From positions 359,183,739 through 359,247,738 of the forward strand of contig NC_090319.1 in the NCBI RefSeq assembly GCF_040869045.1: a stretch of 64,000 bases of DNA, given 5' to 3'. Under the pieces are notes generated by a model. It was not told where the DNA came from. It ran no database searches and saw nothing but the letters and a program-made list of their open reading frames with translations. The number at the start of each line of letters is the position of its first letter. Position 1 is the first letter of the stretch. Positions 58,568-64,000 of the stretch are shown one piece after another. A program made the position numbers and the translations under genes. This DNA comes from Eurosta solidaginis (taxonomy: Eukaryota > Arthropoda > Insecta > Diptera > Tephritidae).

Positions 58568-60891
58568 ATATATAAAAGAAAGTCGTGTTAGTTACACTAC
58601 GCATAACTCAAGAACGGATAAACCGATTTGGCTGAAAATTGGTGGAGAGGTAGCTTAGGACCAGGGAACGGACATAGGATACTTTTTATCCCGTTGCTAG
58701 GGTCTTGAGATCAAAACGTGGACCTGGGTAATCCTGTAATGTGTTTGTACAATATGGGTATCAAATGGAAGCTGTTTATGAGTACTTTGAAACTGGTTAT
58801 TTTTCGTACCCCTGGGTGCCTAGGGTTTCGATATATAGGCCAAAACGTGGACCCGGGCACCCCTAGAATGTGTTTATACAATATGGTTATCAAATGAAAG
58901 CTGTTGATGAGTGCTTTAGTACAGGGTAGTTTTCATACCTATTGGTGACTAGGGTCTCGCGATATAGGCCAAAACGTGGACCCGGAAACCCCTAGAATGT
59001 GTTTATACAATATGGATATGTAATGAAAGCTGTTGATGAGTGCTTTAGTACAGGGTAGTTTTTATACCTATTGGTAACTAGGGTCTCCAGATATAGGCCA
59101 AAACGTGGACCCGGGCACCCCTAGAATGTGTTTATACAATATGGATATCAGTTGAAAGCTGTTGATGGGTGCTTTACTACAGGGTAGTTTACATACCTAT
59201 TGGTGACTAGGGTCTCGAGATATAGGCCAAAACGTGGGCCCGTAAACGCCTAAATAGTGTTTTTACATTATGGGCATCAAATTGAAACTGTTGATGAGTG
59301 CTTCAGTAGAGGGTAATTTTCATATCCCTGGGTGACTAGGGTCTGGAGATATAGGCCAAAACGTGGGCCCGTAAACGCCTGAATAGCGTTTTTACATTAT
59401 GGGCATCAAATTGAAGCTGTTGATGAGTGCTTCAGTAGAGGGTCATTTTCATACCTCTGGGTGACTAGGGTCTCGAGATATAGGCCAAAATGTGAATCAG
59501 GGTAACACTAGGATGTGTTGTTACATTATGGGTACCAAATTGAAGCTGTTGATGAATACCTTAGTAGAGGGTTGTTTTCATACCTATTGGTGACTAGGGT
59601 CTCGAGATATAGGCCGAAACGTGGACCCGGAAACCCCTAGAATGTGTGTGTAATATGGATATCAAATGAAAGCTGTTGATGAGTGCTTTAGTGTAGGGTA
59701 ATTTTCATATCTCTGGGTGACTAGGGTCTGGAGATATAGGTCAAAACGTGGACCCGGGTACCCCTAGAACATGTTTATAGAATATGGATAACAAATGAAA
59801 GCTGTTGATGAGTACTTTAGTAGAGGGTAATTTTAATACCTCTGGGTGACTAGGGTCTCGAAATATAGGCCAAATCGTGGGCCCGTAAACGCCTAAATAG
59901 AGTTTTTACATTATGGGTATCAAATTGAAGCTGTTGATGAGTGCTTCAGTAGAGGGTAATTTTCATACCATTGGGTGTCTATGGTCTCGAGATATAGGCC
60001 AAAACGTGAATCAGGGTAACACTAGGATGTGTTGTTACATTATGCGTACCAAATTGAAGCTGTTGATGAATACCTTAGTAGAGGGTTGTTTTCATACCTA
60101 TTGGTGACTAGGGTCTCGAAATATGAGCCAAAACGGGTCTCGAAATATGAGCCAAGATGTGTTTTTACATTATGGGTATCAAATTGAAGTTGTTGATGTG
60201 TGCTTTAGTGCAGAGTAATTTTTGTATCGCTGGGTGACTAGGGTCTCGAGATATAGGCCAAAACGTGGACCCGGATACCCCTACAATGTGTGTGTAATAT
60301 GGATATCAAATGAAAGCCGTTGCTGAGAGCTTTAAAGTAATTTCCATCGTCATATTCGATTTAGTCGCATCAACCTGGCAAAACTGATAAATAAGCATGC
60401 GAAGCCGAAATAAAGACATGAATTAATAATACCCACATACCTATATACATATGTACGTCCTATTCGATTTGCCTGAAATTTGGTGTATTAATTTGCCTTT
60501 ATTAGTATTTACGATTCTTTTTTCCGGAAACTAGACCAGAGACGGACTGGACTGGGATTAGGACTAGGACTGGGGCTGAGACTCGGAGTGGGACTGGGAC
60601 TCGGAATAGGACTGGAACAAAATATATACCACAGTCTGGGACTGGCAATAAGGGATGAAGAACAATGAGAAGAACTTGAGAGAAGAGAAAAAAGGGAAGG
60701 AGAAGGAGACTGAGAAAGAGATAGAGTGAGACGAGATAGAGATAGATGAATCGAAGAAGATGGAGAGAGGAGTGCATAAAAGGATTAAGAAATATATAAG
60801 AGGGGGAGGCAGAGTTAGACCGAAAACGCTTATCAAGATGTGTGCAGATATACCAAATTTAGGGCAGAACAACGGCTGCCGGGTCTGCTAG
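58568..60891 (+). mobile_element. Helitron-like element with 129-bp minisatellite (2.3 kb)
   Basis: The head ATATATAAAAGAAAGTCGTG, GTTAGTTACACTACGC, CAAGAACGGATAAACCGATT and GAAAATTGGTGGAGAGGTAG is a Helitron-type 5' region known to me from flies. The exact TC terminus is not visible because the inverted-repeat arm abuts it. The array is 58700-60340. Near 60535-60620 lies a GGGACT-like repeat and 60640-60800 is purine-rich. The 3' end GGGCAGAACAACGGCTGCC (hairpin GGCAG/CTGCC), GGGTCTG, CTAG falls at 60891, followed by T. No Rep/helicase is encoded. Confidence 0.78.
58700..60340. repeat. Helitron minisatellite, ~129-bp unit, about 13 units
   Basis: CAATATGGGTATCAAATG or a variant recurs near 58748, 58878, 59007, 59137, 59269, 59398, 59527, 59653, 59783, 59910, 60041, 60172 and 60298. 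Units share GTGACTAGGGTCTCGAGATA, TAGGCCAAAACGTGGACCC and CCTAGAATGTGTTTATACAA. Near 60120-60150 one unit is cut short by an internal deletion/duplication. Confidence 0.93.
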
Positions 60892-63550
60892 TAACATAGA
60901 TAAAATTAATGTTCCTAGTTTTAATTCTTGTATTAATAATGTAAAAAATCTTAAAATTTATTACCAGAATATTTCTGGAATGCGTATTAAAGCGAGGGAA
61001 GTATTCCTATTTTCATCCCATTGCGAATTTGATGTGTTTGCTCTCGTTAAAACTGGGCTAAATGGCGATTTTTTTGACGCTGAATTCTTTGATCCCCATA
61101 TTTTTGAAACCTAGCGTAAAGACAGGGATACACAGAAATCTGATTGCAGACAGGTGGGGGTGTCCTAATCGTACCCTGAGATATCGGTTTTCCTGCTATT
61201 AAATGACGACTCCCTAATCGATCAACTCTGTGCCCGCATTTTTGGTAGTTTGAAATTAAATTCCACCCAGCAGTTCAGATTATCTGTACGCAGTCCATAC
61301 GAATAATATATTACATATTTGCGAAAATAATGAAGACGATCATTTTTGTATACTAGGTGATTTCAACTTAAATAATGTCTCATGGTCTAAGCTTCTTAAT
61401 AATAATGTCTTAACTGCCACCAATGTAAGTCATCCACATGAGATACATTTTTGGATAGTTTTTCTAGCATCAATCTTAACCAATTTAATTATATACCTAA
61501 TCAACTTGGTAATATCTTCGATCTGGTGTTTCTCGATGAGAACTCTGTCTTTCATTTACAGGAATGTACTTTCCCTATCTGTAAATCTGATATACATATT
61601 GTTCGTCTATTTTTATTTCTTCAGTTCGGTACTTTCCCTCCTCTCACCATGTTTTAACATCAATTTTTAAACTTCAGGGATGCTGATTATAATTTTCTAA
61701 ATGCTACTTTTCTTGATATTGATTGGAACTCTATTTTTCTTTCTTTTAATGTCCTTGAGTGGTTTCTTGAAATAATTTTCGAAGTCTTAAACTGTAATAT
61801 TTTTTCGGCTCCTGCCCGAAGGCATAAGTTACCTTGATATACAAAAATGCTTAAAAGACTCAAGAATAAAATAAATAAATATTCTAAACTTTTCATGCGG
61901 TAATACACATACTTCATATTACGATGATATTAACTCGACATTTGTCAATTTTGGAGAATTGTCTGTTACAGAGTCAGATATCTGTATTGGTATTTCTGCC
62001 TTAAAAATGTCACACCAAACTGATCTTGATGGCCTGTCTTCTATCTTTCTTAAGAAGTGTAGTTCACCTCTTGCCGAACCTTTATCCCGCATAATTAACC
62101 TCTCCCTCTCCTGTAGTGTTTTCATTGATAAGTGGAAGGTGGCCTCAAATACGCCTATTCACAAATCTGGTAATAAAAATGATGTCAGAAATTAGCGACC
62201 AAAATCTAAACTAACTTCTCCAGAAAATTGTGTAAGATAAAATAGTTTTGGCTGTTAAAGAAATAATTGATCCAAATCAACATGGTTTCGTGCATGGTCG
62301 CTCTCCAGTTACCAACCTTGCTGCGTTATCTGAGTATTGTATATCAGCCTTTAAGAGTGGATTTCAGGTGGATACAGTCTATACTGATTTATCGAAAGCG
62401 TTTGATACAGTCTCATACAATATACTATTATATAAGCTTGGTTGTTTAGGCTTCCATTCAGCTTTCCTTACATGGTTGAGCTCATACCTCACCAACAGAT
62501 TATCGTTTGCTGAAATCGGTACCATGAAATCCTGCTCATTTGTGGCCACCTCGAGAGTGCCTGAAGGCAAGCATCTTGGCTCGCTCTTATTTTTTCTCTG
62601 TTTATAAACGATATTAGGCCTTGTTTCAATCATGCGCACCTTTTAATCTATGCTGATGACTTGAAGCTCTCTAGCAGAGTTACTTGCTTGTCCGGCATTT
62701 GCCGGCTACAAATTGACCTCAATAATCTTACTGAGTGGACTGTTAGAAATAATCTGGCTCTCAATATCAATAAATGTCTTCATATGACCCTGTCGAAAAT
62801 TCAAAATAGAATCAATACAAGTTACTCGATTCTAAATAATCAGCTGTCCACAGTCGAAGTATTCTCTGAACTTGGGGATCTCTTTGATTCTGGGTTCACC
62901 TTTGTTAATCACGTGAACTTAGTAATTCCTAAAGCTTACTCCAATTTAGCTTTTCTAAAGCGATATGCGAAAGATTTTAAAGATCTCTATATACGCCTCC
63001 AATATTTGAAACCCATTTTATGCTTCTCATTACGACAGGATTGAGCGTGTGCAACGGAATTTTACTGGTTTTGCTCACCAACCGCTTCACTTCGCTGATC
63101 TTTTTCCATCTTATAATGCCCGTTTGCTTATAAACTTGAAATCTCTTGCGAGTAGGCGAACTATACAGTCCTTAATGTTTATCTATGATGTTATCAATGG
63201 ACTTATAGACTGTACCGTTTTGCTTGAGCAAATACGTTTCAACGTCCCTGCTAGAATACTTCGTTCTTATTACCCATTTCACGCCATGCCAGTAAGGTCT
63301 AATAACCATAAGTTTGCCCTCATTACTGGAGCTGTTAATGAGCTTAATGTCAATAACTTTGTTCGCCTCTAGCATTACATCTTTTTATGTATAACAAATC
63401 TCGTATATTTAATCAGTAATTAATTTCTTTATTAACATAATACATGTCTAGTTTCTAAGAATTAAATTCTTTACTTACATATATACCTTCATGTTTCTAG
63501 TCTGTAAGATTTTGTTATCATAGACTGAATAAAAAATAATAATAATAATA
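60892..63550 (+). pseudogene. Jockey/CR1-like non-LTR retrotransposon ORF2, nearly complete but broken
   Basis: The start of the endonuclease is visible: KNLKIYYQNISGMRIKAREV (~60945-61005) and FDVFALVKTG, where the usual TET Glu is changed (VKTG). Then come HFCILGDFNLNNVSW near 61345 and SDIHIV near 61600. Reverse transcriptase follows: ALKMSHQTDLDGLSS (~62000), NQHGFVHGRSPVTNLA (~62275), YTDLSKAFDTVS (~62380), a damaged SRVPEGKHLGSLLF motif B (~62550), YADDLK (~62650). The C-terminus ends near 63372 (IRFNVPARILRSYYPFH). The 3' end is TGAATAAAAAATAATAATAA near 63525-63545. Several stops and frameshifts make it inactive. It is the same family as 14399-17040 but a separate copy. Confidence 0.88.
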
Positions 63551-64000
63551 TCTCTCTTGGAATAGTGCACCCTATAAAATTTACATTTTTAGGTTGTTAT
63601 TTTGCGAAAAAGTGAACCAGTAAAAGTTTGGCTTGGAAAAAATAATAGGGACAAAACCTTTTTATTGATATTTTTCTATCAAAATGGTAAAAACTTCGTT
63701 GTTGAATCTTCTTGTAAAGCCCTATAAAATTGCACTTGTATAACAAAATATTTAAGGGAAAATATCGGCGCTCCACTGTTAGAAATAAAAACGTGCCACA
63801 AAACCATTGTTTTAATTGTAAATAAGTATAAACTTTATAAATTATAATTATTATATATATGTATTGAGAATGTCGCTTTTATTTATTTGAAATATTTATT
63901 TGAGAGGCGTATATAGTGTGGCGGATAGGGAACAACTAACTAAAAGCGGTCCATTACACTCCTTCGGGCCGCTGAATTCTTAACTTAAAAAATCATATGT
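63551..64000. other. Gene-free AT-rich end of the window
   Basis: Nothing recognised. CCCTATAAAATT occurs twice (63569-63580 and 63719-63730), which may be a weak local repeat. Confidence 0.35.

Overview
The window looks like repeat-dominated, gene-poor DNA from a higher fly. A tephritid fruit fly is my best guess, from memory of its repeat families: a tRNA-derived SINE, the '(GTT)n then GTAGCGATAAGG' repeat, jockey/CR1-, RTE- and LOA/I-like non-LTR retrotransposons, and Helitron-like elements ending in a hairpin plus CTAG. This assignment was not checked by search. I find one host-type gene, a secreted serine protease homolog on the minus strand (33240-34034). It has a TATA box and a polyadenylation signal, but its catalytic His and Ser are replaced and its frame is cut by one in-frame TAG. 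Almost every other open frame is a TE relic or a by-product of tandem repeats.

Layout. 1-6.5 kb: decayed copies of a 1.0-1.5 kb dispersed element ('family A', head hairpin GTTCGGGTGTAACCGAAC), SINE pieces and a first copy of 'family D'. 6.5-13 kb: a 123-bp tandem array, an internally deleted LOA/I-like retrotransposon (7.2-7.9 kb), a foldback element (7.87-8.35 kb) and a second, longer LOA/I-like relic with reverse transcriptase, RNase H and 3' tail (12.96-10.34 kb, minus). 13.7-17.4 kb: a reversed family A copy split by a 5'-truncated jockey/CR1-like element. 18.1-20.6 kb: an RTE-like relic, then a ten-copy minisatellite. 22.0-23.3 kb: ORF1 and endonuclease of another jockey/CR1-like element (minus). 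25-32.5 kb: decayed minisatellite, dispersed repeats, family D with a large hairpin, Helitron-like 5' ends and a LOA/I-like ORF1.

The most striking feature is 34.7-52.9 kb. Four Helitron-like units lie head to tail (6.0, 5.4, 4.0 and 2.8 kb). Each has a ~0.8 kb head, a large GC-rich minisatellite and a tail ending in a hairpin and CTAG. The three internal junctions read the same, so the block looks like a concatemer or an unequal-exchange product, not four independent insertions. In unit 1 the minisatellite period is 89 bp, built from four ~22-bp sub-repeats. A related element at 29.58 kb has only about one minisatellite unit and may show the state before expansion.

52.9-63.6 kb is a nested stack. 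A jockey/CR1-like retrotransposon appears split: an ORF1 end at 54.4-54.8 kb and ORF2 at 60.9-63.4 kb. Between them lie a long-inverted-repeat element, a family A copy with a 13-copy ~130-bp minisatellite, and a Helitron-like element with its own 13-copy ~129-bp minisatellite. The two arrays align along their whole unit, so the same minisatellite sits in two different element families.

No protein-coding operon, CRISPR array, rRNA or intact tRNA is visible. Coordinates of decayed repeats are good to roughly 10-30 bp, and all identity statements come from reading by eye.
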